DNA from: Ascoidea asiatica
Taxonomy: Eukaryota > Ascomycota > Saccharomycetes > Ascoideales > Ascoideaceae
Direction: 5' to 3'
DNA: 64,000 nt
NCBI GenBank assembly: GCA_001600695.1
Contig: BCKQ01000005.1
Span: 54,404-118,403, forward strand
Below the pieces are notes generated by a model. The model was not told the origin of the DNA, ran no database searches, and saw only the letters and a program-made list of their open reading frames with translations. How positions within the stretch are numbered: the stretch's first letter is position 1; every line of letters begins with the position of its first letter. Positions 48,924 through 58,568 of this stretch are shown here, in pieces. The position numbers were made by a program, and so were the translations under genes.

Positions 48924-51740
48924 TTAGATTTTTTCGTACATTCCTAGGCAAACATGTTGACTACCGATATTTCTTACAAGAACTAGTTTATTGACTTCAT
49001 TCTTATTACTATAGAAGAAATCGCCATCAATAAAACCTAATCCACTTGGTTTTGCTTGTTTTAAATTAAAATTGCCATTTATAATAAATCCAATCAAATT
49101 AAGAAAAGAAGGAATGCAATCATTGGGAAGTTTTTCGGAATCTTTAATGACTTTTCCATTTGACTTCAAGTAATTTTTACTCACAAAATGAGAATAATAT
49201 TGTTTATATTCATTATCTGGGATTCTATAAATCCTAGCATCGTCATTGATAGAACCTTTATTAAGCGGTATTATTCGTATTGCCTGGATTGGTAATTTAA
49301 GACTTAATATTTTAGTATAATTATCAGATTGTAAAAACGTTAAATCATTTGAATTTTCACCTGTGATATTTTGCTTCTTTTCGGGGTTAAAAGAATTAGG
49401 GAGAAAATTATTTTCATTTCTTGAAGTGTCTAGGTTTCTTTTTATTTCTCTGACTATAGTAGCTTTGTAATTATATACATCTGCTTCATTTTTAAGCTTT
49501 ACAACAGGAATAGTTAATTTTTCATTCCTGAGTAATTTTTCTTCATCGTTGCCTTTAATATCTTTGATAAATTCCCATATATCGGATTTATCAATAATTT
49601 GCCTGATAAATTGAGAATCCCAATTAGGCACTCCTTTGTTTGAATTCATACTTGTCAGGGAATTAATTTCATATATTTCCAACCCAATTTTCAATAACTG
49701 AAGAAATCTCCAATCACTCTTAAAAGGTGATCCAACTTCTCCAGTAATATTAAATTCCTCATGGTCAGTGTTTTTATTGAGGATTAGTTTTTCATAGTTT
49801 ATTCTATGCTTTTTTTGTTTTCCTTCCCATACTTTTTTATTCTGATTCTGCTTGATTTCATTTTCAGCAAACCCCTTAATTGAAAAAGGGTAGCCTTCAG
49901 GGAAAGTTAACTTATTATTTTCAAAATTCAATTGATTCATTTGTAAATAACCACCATGTTGAACTTCTTCAATTTTATTTATTGCGCTCCAAAATGGTAA
50001 AATCCAAAACCAAGGGACTATTAGAGTACACTTCGCATAAGAAACAGTATTTGAATTTTGAATTAATAAAAGTATTGGAATTGAAGAATCTTTTTCTGAG
50101 ATCTCAATTTTAATATTCCCAGGGCCCTGCTTTGCTCGTCTCGTACCAATATTCTTTATAGTTTGTTGATTTTCATAAGACTTAATTCTACCTTCAATAG
50201 AAAATAGCTCTTCAATAATAGATTTTTGATTCAAACAATGTATGTTAGAATCTTTAGAGTCTTCCTTGAATTCATTCAAGCTTATGATAAAATCGAATAA
50301 ATTTTCCTGCATGGTTGTATTGGCACCAACTGGAGGATTTATATGCTTTGAAAAAAATCTAGGATCATCAACCCTCAATGTCATGATTGAATTTTGGGGG
50401 AGACTATTCAAAGATGAAATTTTTGAGAACTTATCCCATATAGCTTTTTGCTGAAAATCTCTTGGATGTAGAATAGAAACAAGATTTCGAAAAGTAGAAG
50501 GTCCAGTTATTTCTATACTACCTAGAGAGGTACTACAGTCATAAACTTTTAGATTCGTACCCTCCACTAGTAGTAAAGTTTTCAAGAAAACAAAAAATTC
50601 CCGATAAGTAGATGGATGAGATCTGATTAAAATAAGATTTTTACCAGCATAGTTATGAAAATATATTAAGCCTTGAGTAAAAATTTCTGTTCTGTCAATA
50701 TATAAATCACCTTCCCAGAACTTTTTCCCTTTTAAAATAGAAGAGCTTAAACAGCCTTTATTGTTATTGGTTATCAAAGCTAAAAGTTTTTTAATCAGCC
50801 TGATGGATTGGAAAGAATTATCAGCTGATTCAATAATCAAGATTGGAAATAAAGAACCATCCCAAACCATAGAGCCATGCGTTGAAGCATTTCTATGAGA
50901 AAGCCTATAACACTTTTGAGTTGGTCTCAATGGAAAATTAAATCCCCATCTTTTGATCATATGTGACCGTTTTGCATTCCAAATATGAGTATTTAGCCAG
51001 GTGAAATTTGTCTGCCTCTTAAAATACTTCGATTTCCCAAATAAAGCTTTAGATAATTTGTTCACACCTGTATTATCATAAGACCCATATTCATTATTAA
51101 TCTTTTGGATGTTAATCAATTTTTTGTTCAGTGAAACCTTTTTTTTTTTTGATTGTTCAGCTTCGGAAATTTGCTTTTTTAACATTTTGATTCTTTTTCT
51201 TATGTTTGAATTTTTAGAGTCGGAGGTTGAATTTTGAAAGTGATAGTTAGGCAATACCCTTGATAAAGCTAATTTTGCAGATAGTTTGAGCAATGTTTTA
51301 AGCATTTTTAGCTTATGAATGTCTTTTGAACTCAAACTCTTTTTCTTACTATTCTTTTTTTTAATAATATCACTTGTACCACACGATTTACCAGAAGATG
51401 AAATCATTTCGTTAATGGCTCTATTCCTCAATCTTTTAGGTATCCTTTTAACATTATGGCTGGCAGTTCTTCTTCTTAATTTTCTGGGTAAACTTTGAAA
51501 AACTCTAGTTGATTTTGCATATTTGGTTTTAAGCTGAGATCTTTCCAATTGTTTAATCTCAAATTCACGAGAGCCAAGAAAAGCTGGTAAGTCTAACTTT
51601 CCATCAATAAAATTGGGATCTAAATTTTGTGCAGCAATGTATCTTGCATTATTTAGTTTGGCTCTCTTAGCTTGGTTATTTTCGGTTACTTTGGATTTAT
51701 CTATTATTGCAAATTCAATTGCAGGCCTTTTGGAAGACAT
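48924..51740 (-). CDS. POP1: RNase P / RNase MRP subunit Pop1
   Basis: The 938-residue protein carries the conserved N-terminal Pop1 region: FLGSREFEIKQLERS, FQSLPRKLRRRTASHNVKR, RIPKRLRNRA (about 55-110), and later WLNTHIWNAKRSHMIKRWG followed by FNFPLRPTQKCYRLSHR. The POPLD region follows (CTLIVPWFWILPFWSAI). The C-terminal part ends with GLGFIDGDFFYSNKNEVNKL, VRNIGSQHVCLGMYE. Pop1 is the largest protein of both RNase P (tRNA 5' maturation) and RNase MRP (rRNA processing). It is about 60 residues longer than in S. cerevisiae because of Lys/Ser-rich and Asn-rich insertions. Its promoter has a palindromic CACGTG. Confidence 0.92.
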   Translation of the reverse strand: MSSKRPAIEFAIIDKSKVTENNQAKRAKLNNARYIAAQNLDPNFIDGKLDLPAFLGSREFEIKQLERSQLKTKYAKSTRVFQSLPRKLRRRTASHNVKRIPKRLRNRAINEMISSSGKSCGTSDIIKKKNSKKKSLSSKDIHKLKMLKTLLKLSAKLALSRVLPNYHFQNSTSDSKNSNIRKRIKMLKKQISEAEQSKKKKVSLNKKLINIQKINNEYGSYDNTGVNKLSKALFGKSKYFKRQTNFTWLNTHIWNAKRSHMIKRWGFNFPLRPTQKCYRLSHRNASTHGSMVWDGSLFPILIIESADNSFQSIRLIKKLLALITNNNKGCLSSSILKGKKFWEGDLYIDRTEIFTQGLIYFHNYAGKNLILIRSHPSTYREFFVFLKTLLLVEGTNLKVYDCSTSLGSIEITGPSTFRNLVSILHPRDFQQKAIWDKFSKISSLNSLPQNSIMTLRVDDPRFFSKHINPPVGANTTMQENLFDFIISLNEFKEDSKDSNIHCLNQKSIIEELFSIEGRIKSYENQQTIKNIGTRRAKQGPGNIKIEISEKDSSIPILLLIQNSNTVSYAKCTLIVPWFWILPFWSAINKIEEVQHGGYLQMNQLNFENNKLTFPEGYPFSIKGFAENEIKQNQNKKVWEGKQKKHRINYEKLILNKNTDHEEFNITGEVGSPFKSDWRFLQLLKIGLEIYEINSLTSMNSNKGVPNWDSQFIRQIIDKSDIWEFIKDIKGNDEEKLLRNEKLTIPVVKLKNEADVYNYKATIVREIKRNLDTSRNENNFLPNSFNPEKKQNITGENSNDLTFLQSDNYTKILSLKLPIQAIRIIPLNKGSINDDARIYRIPDNEYKQYYSHFVSKNYLKSNGKVIKDSEKLPNDCIPSFLNLIGFIINGNFNLKQAKPSGLGFIDGDFFYSNKNEVNKLVLVRNIGSQHVCLGMYEKI

Positions 51741-52048
51741 TTTGGGATTGTAAACTACTTGAAAAACATATATTTATTCATATTATGGTATTGATTCAAA
51801 TTTTCAATATTTCAGTAAAAAATTTTTTATAATTGGTGGCTGTGATTAAAAGTTATTGAAAAAGGTCAACATTTCTCTTTGAAATAAATTCAAAAGCACG
51901 TGCTTTTCTTTTTTTGAAGTCAACCCTCTAACTACAAATCCCGTTCGACAACGATAAGACGGTGGTAGGATTTCTTAACAAACTTTTTCTTTGCTTAGTT
52001 ATCAAAACGAAAACATAAACGTATTTTACTATGGAAACAAAAAGTCCG
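51741..52048. promoter_or_regulatory. POP1 promoter with palindromic CACGTG and RRPE-like element
   Basis: AAAAGCACGTGCTTTT at 51892-51907 is a perfect 16-bp palindrome around CACGTG, about 157 bp before the POP1 ATG. TAAAAAATTTTTTA at 51816-51829 contains an RRPE-type AAAAATTT core, characteristic of ribosome-biogenesis promoters. Confidence 0.55.
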
Positions 52049-53224
52049 TTAGATAAAATTATCTAAAACAGTTCTTTCCCTATATATCTTATACCATTTT
52101 GAACTACTCTCTTTTAACAATAGTTCTTTTGTTTCAACAGAATCCTTTAAGAATTGTTGATGAATGGCAGCTCTTTGTGCAGTCGTCTGGATGTTGACAC
52201 AATTTAACTGATAAATGGCAGTATGCTTTGCTAATTGAATTTCTGATACCCTATGTTTTTCAATTTTTTCATAAAATGATTTCAAAGATGGATGAGAACC
52301 ATTGAGACACATCTCAATTTCTGATTCGTATCTGGATAATTTATCTTCAAATAAACGATCCTTTAGCTTAGCAAATTGTATTTCAATTTCTCTTAAATCA
52401 TCAATTGCTTCATTGCGAAATTTTAGAACCTCGATTTTCTCTTGCTCTTTAAGTTTTTGTTCATCAATCTCATCAGGTAAATCTTCCATTTCTTCATCTT
52501 CATCATCGGCCTCTCCTTCATCATCTTCATTAATATTAATATCAATCTGTAAGTTTTCATCATCCAAATGATCTTGTGCCTGTCTTCCATTCATATTATT
52601 ATAAGGAGAACTCTTAGATAACTCCCCATTAAGGTTGTTTGAAATAGAATCGTTTGAATTAGTATCTGCCTTCAAAACTGATTTTGATTCAACTAAATTA
52701 TTTATAGATACTACATTAGTTTCTGGGGTTGATATATTTGATTTTTTGTTTTGACTTTTTACACTGGAAATGCATTTGGAAATATTTTCTTGAGCCGTTT
52801 GAGTAATTGTAGCCTTTTCATCATTTAGCACAGTTGATATTCCTGAAGTTTCTTTTTGTTTTAAGTTATTTTCATTCGAAATAGAATTAATCGAATCTTT
52901 CTGCATTGTATTAAACGGTAAATCCAGGCTTTCTTTGAACTCACTAATATTATTTTCAGCAGGACCATTTAATGAAACTATTGCATCACTTATCGGATGT
53001 GAAATATGATTAATATTACTAGTTTCAAACTGATTTTTAGGCTGATTTGTGCTGTTCATTTTAATCTTTTCGAATTCTGATTTATCACTTACTCTTGACG
53101 CAATTAAGGGGTCGGCTATATTTTCAGGGATAATGATATAATTTGAAGCCAAACTTTCAGTTGAATGCTTTTTTGGCTTATCTTGGTTTGAGGGGATTTC
53201 TGATGCTAGATACTTGGGAGACAT
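52049..53224 (-). CDS. DEP1: Dep1/Sds3-family subunit of the Rpd3L histone deacetylase complex
   Basis: The 391-residue protein has a long disordered, Ser/Asn-rich first half, then an acidic patch (NEDDEGEADDEDEEMEDLPD, about 219-238). The Sds3-like domain follows from about 255 to the end: FRNEAIDDLREIEIQFAKLK, then DRLFEDKLSRYESEIEMCLN and GSHPSLKSFYEKI. This acidic-plus-Sds3-like layout is closer to Dep1 than to Sds3. Dep1 is a stable component of Rpd3L, which deacetylates histones at promoters. The domain runs to the last residue. SDS3 remains an alternative name. Confidence 0.65.
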   Translation of the reverse strand: MSPKYLASEIPSNQDKPKKHSTESLASNYIIIPENIADPLIASRVSDKSEFEKIKMNSTNQPKNQFETSNINHISHPISDAIVSLNGPAENNISEFKESLDLPFNTMQKDSINSISNENNLKQKETSGISTVLNDEKATITQTAQENISKCISSVKSQNKKSNISTPETNVVSINNLVESKSVLKADTNSNDSISNNLNGELSKSSPYNNMNGRQAQDHLDDENLQIDININEDDEGEADDEDEEMEDLPDEIDEQKLKEQEKIEVLKFRNEAIDDLREIEIQFAKLKDRLFEDKLSRYESEIEMCLNGSHPSLKSFYEKIEKHRVSEIQLAKHTAIYQLNCVNIQTTAQRAAIHQQFLKDSVETKELLLKESSSKWYKIYRERTVLDNFI

Positions 53225-53729
53225 TAATGATTCTGATTATATAATTATATTATTATATTAAGGGTGTAAGTATTTTGAAGCTTTGAAAAGAAATAGTTTG
53301 TTCGAGATTACTTCAAAATCTTTATTTGAGTTAAAAATAAGTAATAGACGTTTCTAATAAAACAATATCAGGGAGGAAATTATTGTGCTTAATGATTTGT
53401 AAATTCAAATATAATATACTGAAAAACATGACATTGCTCAACAGTTAGTTATCGGCTACCCATAATTTTTATCAGCTGAATTTAATGTTGTCAAAAAGAT
53501 GTTTTGAAAACCGAAAACAAAATATAAAAAAGTTAAAAGGTGTATCCATCCAATTGGTTTTTAATAAAAAATTACACGTGACCTTTCCTGAAAATAAATT
53601 TATTTTCATGTTTCTAAGCTGAAAAATTTCTGATTTTTCAACTCGATATTTTTGATTTCAGCAATTTTGAAAATCATTTGAAATTTTATTTAATATCATT
53701 GCATTATTCATCAAGGGCTGTATAGAATA
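53225..53729. promoter_or_regulatory. DEP1 / NOP12 divergent promoter with CACGTG and RRPE-like element
   Basis: CACGTG at 53575-53580 lies 150 bp before the NOP12 ATG, and TGAAAAATTTC at 53620-53630 is a close match to the ribosome-biogenesis RRPE motif. The remaining sequence is AT-rich with nothing else recognised. Confidence 0.55.
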
Positions 53730-55049
53730 ATGGCTAAACAACAAAGATTTTTGAAGGTGAAAAAGGCAAGTAAGAATATTAGACAATTAAGTTCTAATAT
53801 CTTAATTCCAAAAAAGACCAAAATAACAGAGAATATAAAGATAACTTCAAAAAAAAATGAAACAAAAAAATCTGAAAATATCAAGGATAGTAATGAGGGT
53901 CTCGAAGAAGTTTATTTAGATAAATTACTAAAAAGTGATAAATCTAGTAAATCAGAGCCATCTCATGTAAGAACAAAAGTGGTGAAAGCAAATACACTTA
54001 ACGATACATCAAATTCCTCTGATGGTGATCAGAATAATAAGAAGATTATAACTGAAGTTAAAATTGATGCTGATAACGAATTAGAAAAAGCTGCAAGGAC
54101 GATTTTTGTTGGTAATTTACCTAGTATAGTATTGACTTCCAAAGATGAATACAAATCTTTAAAATCAAGGTTTAGTAAATATGGGAAAATATCATCAATG
54201 AGATTCAGATCAATATCATTTAATGATACTTTGCCTAGAAAAGTCTCCTTTTTAACTAAAAAATTCCACTCAAATATAGATTCTATTCCGATTAACTGTT
54301 ATATCGTATTTGAAAAAGAAATTGAAAATATTCATAAATTGGTGCAAAGTGAAAATACTCAAATGTTTTTAAATAATCATTTAAAAGTTGATTCAGTATT
54401 AAAACCCTTTTATAAAAAAATTGTCAATAATAAAAGTGTCTTTGTAGGAAATCTTGATTTTGAAGAGGTTGAAGAAAATCTCTGGAATTATTTTAATAAA
54501 GAAATTGGTAATCTAGGGGGTAAAAAGGATGCCTCCTTAGTAGAAAATGTTCGAATTGTTCGTGATTCAAAAACTAATGTAGGGAAAGGGTTTGCTTATA
54601 TTCAATTTAAAGATCCAATCTATGTGACCAAAGCTTTATCTTTGAATGATAAGGAAATTCATTATTATTCAACAGATAAAAATAAAATAAGCAAAAAAGG
54701 AAGGATGTTAAGAGTTACCCGTTGCAAGTCTATCCCTAAAGCAAGTAGTAATTCTGCAAATGAATTCGAGAAGTTGTTAGGAGCAAAAAATACAGAAAGA
54801 CAAGACATTGTATTTGATAAAACAAAATTTGGTAGAATTAATGGGTCTTTGAGTAAGAGTGAAAAGGCAAAAGTAAACCAGCAGATTATTATTGAAGGCA
54901 CAAGAGCGGAAAAAGGAAAAATTTCTCTCAAAAATGGTAAGATCAAAAAGACTGATAGAGTTAAAAAGCCTAGACACAAAGATTCAAGATCTCAAAAATT
55001 CAAGGAGCAAAAGAGAAAAGAGGAAAAAAAAATAAAACATATTAAATAG
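53730..55049 (+). CDS. NOP12: Nucleolar RNA-binding protein Nop12 (two RRMs)
   Basis: The 439-residue protein has a Lys-rich N-terminus. RRM1 starts RTIFVGNLPS (about 123), with a long insertion between its strands, and ends before residue 225. RRM2 starts KSVFVGNLDF (about 234) and includes RNP1 GKGFAYIQF. The C-terminus is highly basic (RVKKPRHKDSRSQKFKEQKR). This double-RRM layout with a split RRM1 is that of Nop12/RBM34, which acts in 5.8S/25S pre-rRNA processing in the nucleolus. The length is close to the S. cerevisiae protein (459). Confidence 0.88.
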   Translation: MAKQQRFLKVKKASKNIRQLSSNILIPKKTKITENIKITSKKNETKKSENIKDSNEGLEEVYLDKLLKSDKSSKSEPSHVRTKVVKANTLNDTSNSSDGDQNNKKIITEVKIDADNELEKAARTIFVGNLPSIVLTSKDEYKSLKSRFSKYGKISSMRFRSISFNDTLPRKVSFLTKKFHSNIDSIPINCYIVFEKEIENIHKLVQSENTQMFLNNHLKVDSVLKPFYKKIVNNKSVFVGNLDFEEVEENLWNYFNKEIGNLGGKKDASLVENVRIVRDSKTNVGKGFAYIQFKDPIYVTKALSLNDKEIHYYSTDKNKISKKGRMLRVTRCKSIPKASSNSANEFEKLLGAKNTERQDIVFDKTKFGRINGSLSKSEKAKVNQQIIIEGTRAEKGKISLKNGKIKKTDRVKKPRHKDSRSQKFKEQKRKEEKKIKHIK

Positions 55050-55263
55050 TTTAGTTGACTGTTACTCATTAATATAATATAGTAATAAATAAATCCCTTT
55101 ATATTGAAGAATTTATATCTCATGAAAATACTAAGTTAGAATATCTCAACAATCAACAATTAAAAAATTTTTAAATACATCTATAAGATTTTCAAGAAAA
55201 AAGCCAAGAACGGGAAAAATAGGCTGATGAGAATGAAACTCTTCTTCACTTAAAATAAAAAGA

Positions 55264-56574
55264 CTATCTAAACCTGCTATAATATTTTTCTTCTTCGAAT
55301 CGTTGATTGATTTTTTCTATGATTTGTTTTGAATAAACATTTTCTAATCTGCTTTTCCCTATTAAAACCTTTTTCTCATGTATTTTTTGCTCGTCCTTTG
55401 TCATTAATACCACATTCTGCAAGCTTAATTCCAACTCAGGGTCCCATCTAGATAAGGCCAATTTTGTAGAATAATTGGATATGGGAGATTTTCCCCTCCA
55501 TATTTCTTCTATAAGGTATGGCATGTCATTCATTGATATAGGAACTCTTCTTTCTTTTTCTCCTATTCTTTGTTGTTGTCCAGCTAAACTTTGCAAAATT
55601 TCGTCATGAAATTTTGTTCTGTTTTTGCCTTCTATTGGTTCTATTGGATAACCAGCTAATGCTGTCAAAATATAAGAAACAATAGTTAGTCCGAAAATTC
55701 CAGGCATCGTTCCCAACACAGGCAAGATTCTGACTCTAAAGTTCTGTAAAGCACTTAATTCAAAAACATTTCCCTTTTGTTCTTCACCCGCGGGAAGTGG
55801 TTGAAGTTTTGCTTTACGAGGATCTGGCTTTTCAGAAGAAAAAATAACAGGAATTCCAGTTTTAATTCCTCTTTTCTTTAATCTCTTTCTAACAGATCTT
55901 GCTAAGGAATCCTCTTCTGTCTTAGAAATGTCGCCGATATTTATCCTTGTTGGATCACTTTTACAACCCGCGCCCATAGAGGAAATTACTTTTACTCCAT
56001 TGTTATAACAGTAATCTAATAAATCCACTTTTGTTTCTATATTATCAATACAATCTACTACAAATGTTGGATTTCCATCTAATAGCTTTGTAGCATCTTT
56101 TAAAGTCCACAATTGATTAATAGGTTCAATAACACACCAAGGAGCTATCATTTCTAAATGATTTTTCAAAGTCAATACTTTCGACACTCCTACATCCTTT
56201 AGAGTAGCAACCGCGTGCCTGTTTAGTGATGACAAAGACAATTGATCAAAATCAATTATTCTGATTTTTTTAATTCCAGATCTTACTAGCATTGTAGCAA
56301 CCCAGGAACCCACACCACCTACACCAACAATAATGATAAAGCTTTTCCTAATTTCAGCCACACCCTCTTCTCCAAGAAATGCGTAATTCCTTGCAAGCTG
56401 TTCTCTGATTAATTTTTCGTCATATGTTTTCGTCTTTTTAGTAACATAATTTTGATTCATTTTTTTTGTACATTGTAACTCATCTTTGAATAGAGTTAAA
56501 GAAACGAAAGTTATGGTAGCACCAATAAGAGCTGAAGCTAAACCTGAAAAAAGTGCTGTTTTGTTCAACCCCAT
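55264..56574 (-). CDS. tRNA threonylcarbamoyladenosine dehydratase (TCD1/TCD2)
   Basis: The 436-residue protein has an N-terminal membrane anchor (about 8-30) and an E1-like ThiF/CsdL domain. The nucleotide loop is IIVGVGGVGSW (81-91). SLSSLNRHAVAT and VVDCIDNIETKVDLLDYC follow, as does SSMGAGCKSDP with its conserved Cys. It ATP-dependently cyclises t6A to ct6A at position 37 of ANN-decoding tRNAs; the yeast enzymes are on the mitochondrial outer membrane. S. cerevisiae has two paralogues of 429 and 447 residues, and I cannot assign which one this corresponds to. It is convergent with NOP12. Confidence 0.88.
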   Translation of the reverse strand: MGLNKTALFSGLASALIGATITFVSLTLFKDELQCTKKMNQNYVTKKTKTYDEKLIREQLARNYAFLGEEGVAEIRKSFIIIVGVGGVGSWVATMLVRSGIKKIRIIDFDQLSLSSLNRHAVATLKDVGVSKVLTLKNHLEMIAPWCVIEPINQLWTLKDATKLLDGNPTFVVDCIDNIETKVDLLDYCYNNGVKVISSMGAGCKSDPTRINIGDISKTEEDSLARSVRKRLKKRGIKTGIPVIFSSEKPDPRKAKLQPLPAGEEQKGNVFELSALQNFRVRILPVLGTMPGIFGLTIVSYILTALAGYPIEPIEGKNRTKFHDEILQSLAGQQQRIGEKERRVPISMNDMPYLIEEIWRGKSPISNYSTKLALSRWDPELELSLQNVVLMTKDEQKIHEKKVLIGKSRLENVYSKQIIEKINQRFEEEKYYSRFR

Positions 56575-57056
56575 TGTAGTTTCAGATTTTTTGTGCTATG
56601 ATTATTTAAAATGATAAAAACTATTACTAACTCAAAAATTATGTCAACAGAATTTTAAAAAATATATTTTTTTAGTTGATCTCCAGCAATATATTTTGGA
56701 CATAAATATTAGAAAAGCTTACTTCATTTAAACTTTGCAATAACTTGATTTCTGATTTTTTTAACGAGGAGAAGATGCAAAAAATAATCAACATCAAATG
56801 TTTTATTAAAAATGAAAAACTTTCTAAACGATTTTTTGTTTTTTTTTACAATTTTGAAACGGACTTTCAAATCCCATAATTAGTGGGTATTATTTTAAAA
56901 TTGTCAACGTTGATGTTGTTAATAGCCCATTTACACAATAAAATAGTTCACTACTTCAAATTTTATATACTTTGTTCAATCAAATTTTGAATATGTATAA
57001 AATATTTACAAGATAATAATCTACTATGTCTAACATCTACAAAAGAACTGAAAAAT
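56575..57056. other. Upstream region of the TCD gene, no other feature
   Basis: AT-rich sequence between the TCD start and the SHY1 stop on the same strand. Nothing specific recognised. Confidence 0.5.
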
Positions 57057-58256
57057 TCATTGAAATTTTTTGGCATGTCTGAGTTTAGCTTTTAACGGGT
57101 CAGCCTGAGGATTTTTTCTTAAAACAATTAATAGTAAAATCGAAGAGATAAAACTCATTCCAAACCAAGTTACAAGATATTGAAAGTGATTATTAGAAAA
57201 GGAGACATTAGGATCTTTCCCTAATGGAACACCTGCTTTTATAAACTGTTGAACCGAATATTCCATCTGACCACTATATTCCTCTTCGTTGTACAACTCT
57301 AAAGCTTCAAAATTGTCAAATTTTTTGTCTTTTTGTGAATCTTCATTTTTATTTTTTTCTTGTCTATTCCAAAAACTAAATCCTAATGTATCAAAAAAAT
57401 TTCTTTTATTCTTTTCTGGATTGTCAGTTTGTTCTGATATTGGTTTGTCTTTTAAATCTAATACTGCTTGTAAATAAATAGGTAAACATCCAGTTTTTTC
57501 AGCCATTTCTTTAATATCTGGAAAGTAATATAATCTTGTATTTGGATCATTGTCATAATTAAGTTTACTTTTTTTTTGAATGGCCCTTAACAAGCAAACA
57601 ACAGTCACTTCTTGATCTGGTACAGACAAATGTCTTAATTCTCTTGTTGTAGGATTTATCTTTTCTTCAGAAATCCAACCCCTTTCAATTAACAAAGGCT
57701 CACCTCCATCAGATCTTTCAAAGGGAGTAAAAACTAAATACCCTCTTTCTCCATCTCTTGTTCTTGGTCCAACAAAAAACTCATTTTGACTTTTGAAATA
57801 CCCTTTAACATAAACTCTTCTAAACTCAAAATCCTCAATTGCTTTGGGGTTTACTTTCTTAGGCAATGGTAAAGGTGGATATGTTATTCTATCCTCGCAT
57901 TTTGAGATTAAATCTCTTTTCCATTTTAATCTTTTATATTGCCAAGCACCTAGTCCGAATGTTAAGACCGGCATTAAAAACATTAAACCAATGAAAGAAG
58001 CTTTTGAAAATGAAAATTTTGATTTGTTACTAAAGTCGTCTGAATCGGAATTTCTCATCACATCTGTTTTTTTGGTTTTAATAGGTTTCCAATCAGAGGT
58101 AGAAGTTATATTTCTTTTAATAATTCCTAAGCAAATTTTTTTCCTTATTGTTCCAGTTGGCCTTATAAACCAGGAGTTGCTTGCTATAAAAGAGAATGAA
58201 CCATTTCCTAATAAACTTTTTCTAGCAATCATATTCGCTTTTATTGGTGTAATCAT
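57057..58256 (-). CDS. SHY1: SURF1-family cytochrome c oxidase assembly factor Shy1
   Basis: The 399-residue protein has a mitochondrial presequence (with a second possible start at Met9). A first membrane segment lies near residues 88-105, running into the SURF1 signature LGAWQYKRLKWKRDLI. The intermembrane-space domain contains EFFVGPRTRDGERGYLVFTP and a second membrane segment lies near 358-380. Shy1 helps insert haem a/a3 into Cox1 during complex IV assembly in the inner membrane. The size matches S. cerevisiae (389). A Lys/Asn/Asp-rich insertion sits before the second membrane segment. Confidence 0.9.
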   Translation of the reverse strand: MITPIKANMIARKSLLGNGSFSFIASNSWFIRPTGTIRKKICLGIIKRNITSTSDWKPIKTKKTDVMRNSDSDDFSNKSKFSFSKASFIGLMFLMPVLTFGLGAWQYKRLKWKRDLISKCEDRITYPPLPLPKKVNPKAIEDFEFRRVYVKGYFKSQNEFFVGPRTRDGERGYLVFTPFERSDGGEPLLIERGWISEEKINPTTRELRHLSVPDQEVTVVCLLRAIQKKSKLNYDNDPNTRLYYFPDIKEMAEKTGCLPIYLQAVLDLKDKPISEQTDNPEKNKRNFFDTLGFSFWNRQEKNKNEDSQKDKKFDNFEALELYNEEEYSGQMEYSVQQFIKAGVPLGKDPNVSFSNNHFQYLVTWFGMSFISSILLLIVLRKNPQADPLKAKLRHAKKFQ

Positions 58257-58568
58257 TTCAAATAATCTATAAAAATTAGCATTTGTTTTCGCCTGGTCTT
58301 AAATTTATTTCAATTGAATAACTCTCAACTGTTGTGATAATAAGCTACTTTTTCTGAATTTGAATCAAAGACCAAACTCACTTATTAAGTCTCTAAGAAA
58401 AAGCTGGGCCCGCGGACAAAACTTTAAATATTATGTAAACAAAACTTAGAAGCTTGATTTACAAAGTTAATGGAAAACAAATTCTGAAATTTCAATGTTT
58501 TAATATCCTCTCTTTAATATATGTTAGAATCAAATTAGTTGTTTTTTATTTTTTTCATGCAAATAAAA
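58257..58568. promoter_or_regulatory. SHY1 / MUS81 divergent region with CCCGCGGA
   Basis: The only GC-rich word in this short AT-rich gap is GGGCCCGCGGAC, giving CCCGCGGA at 58409-58416. It shares CCGCGGA with the sequence upstream of CYS3. CCGCGG is an everted CGG site for Zn2Cys6 regulators. Confidence 0.35.
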
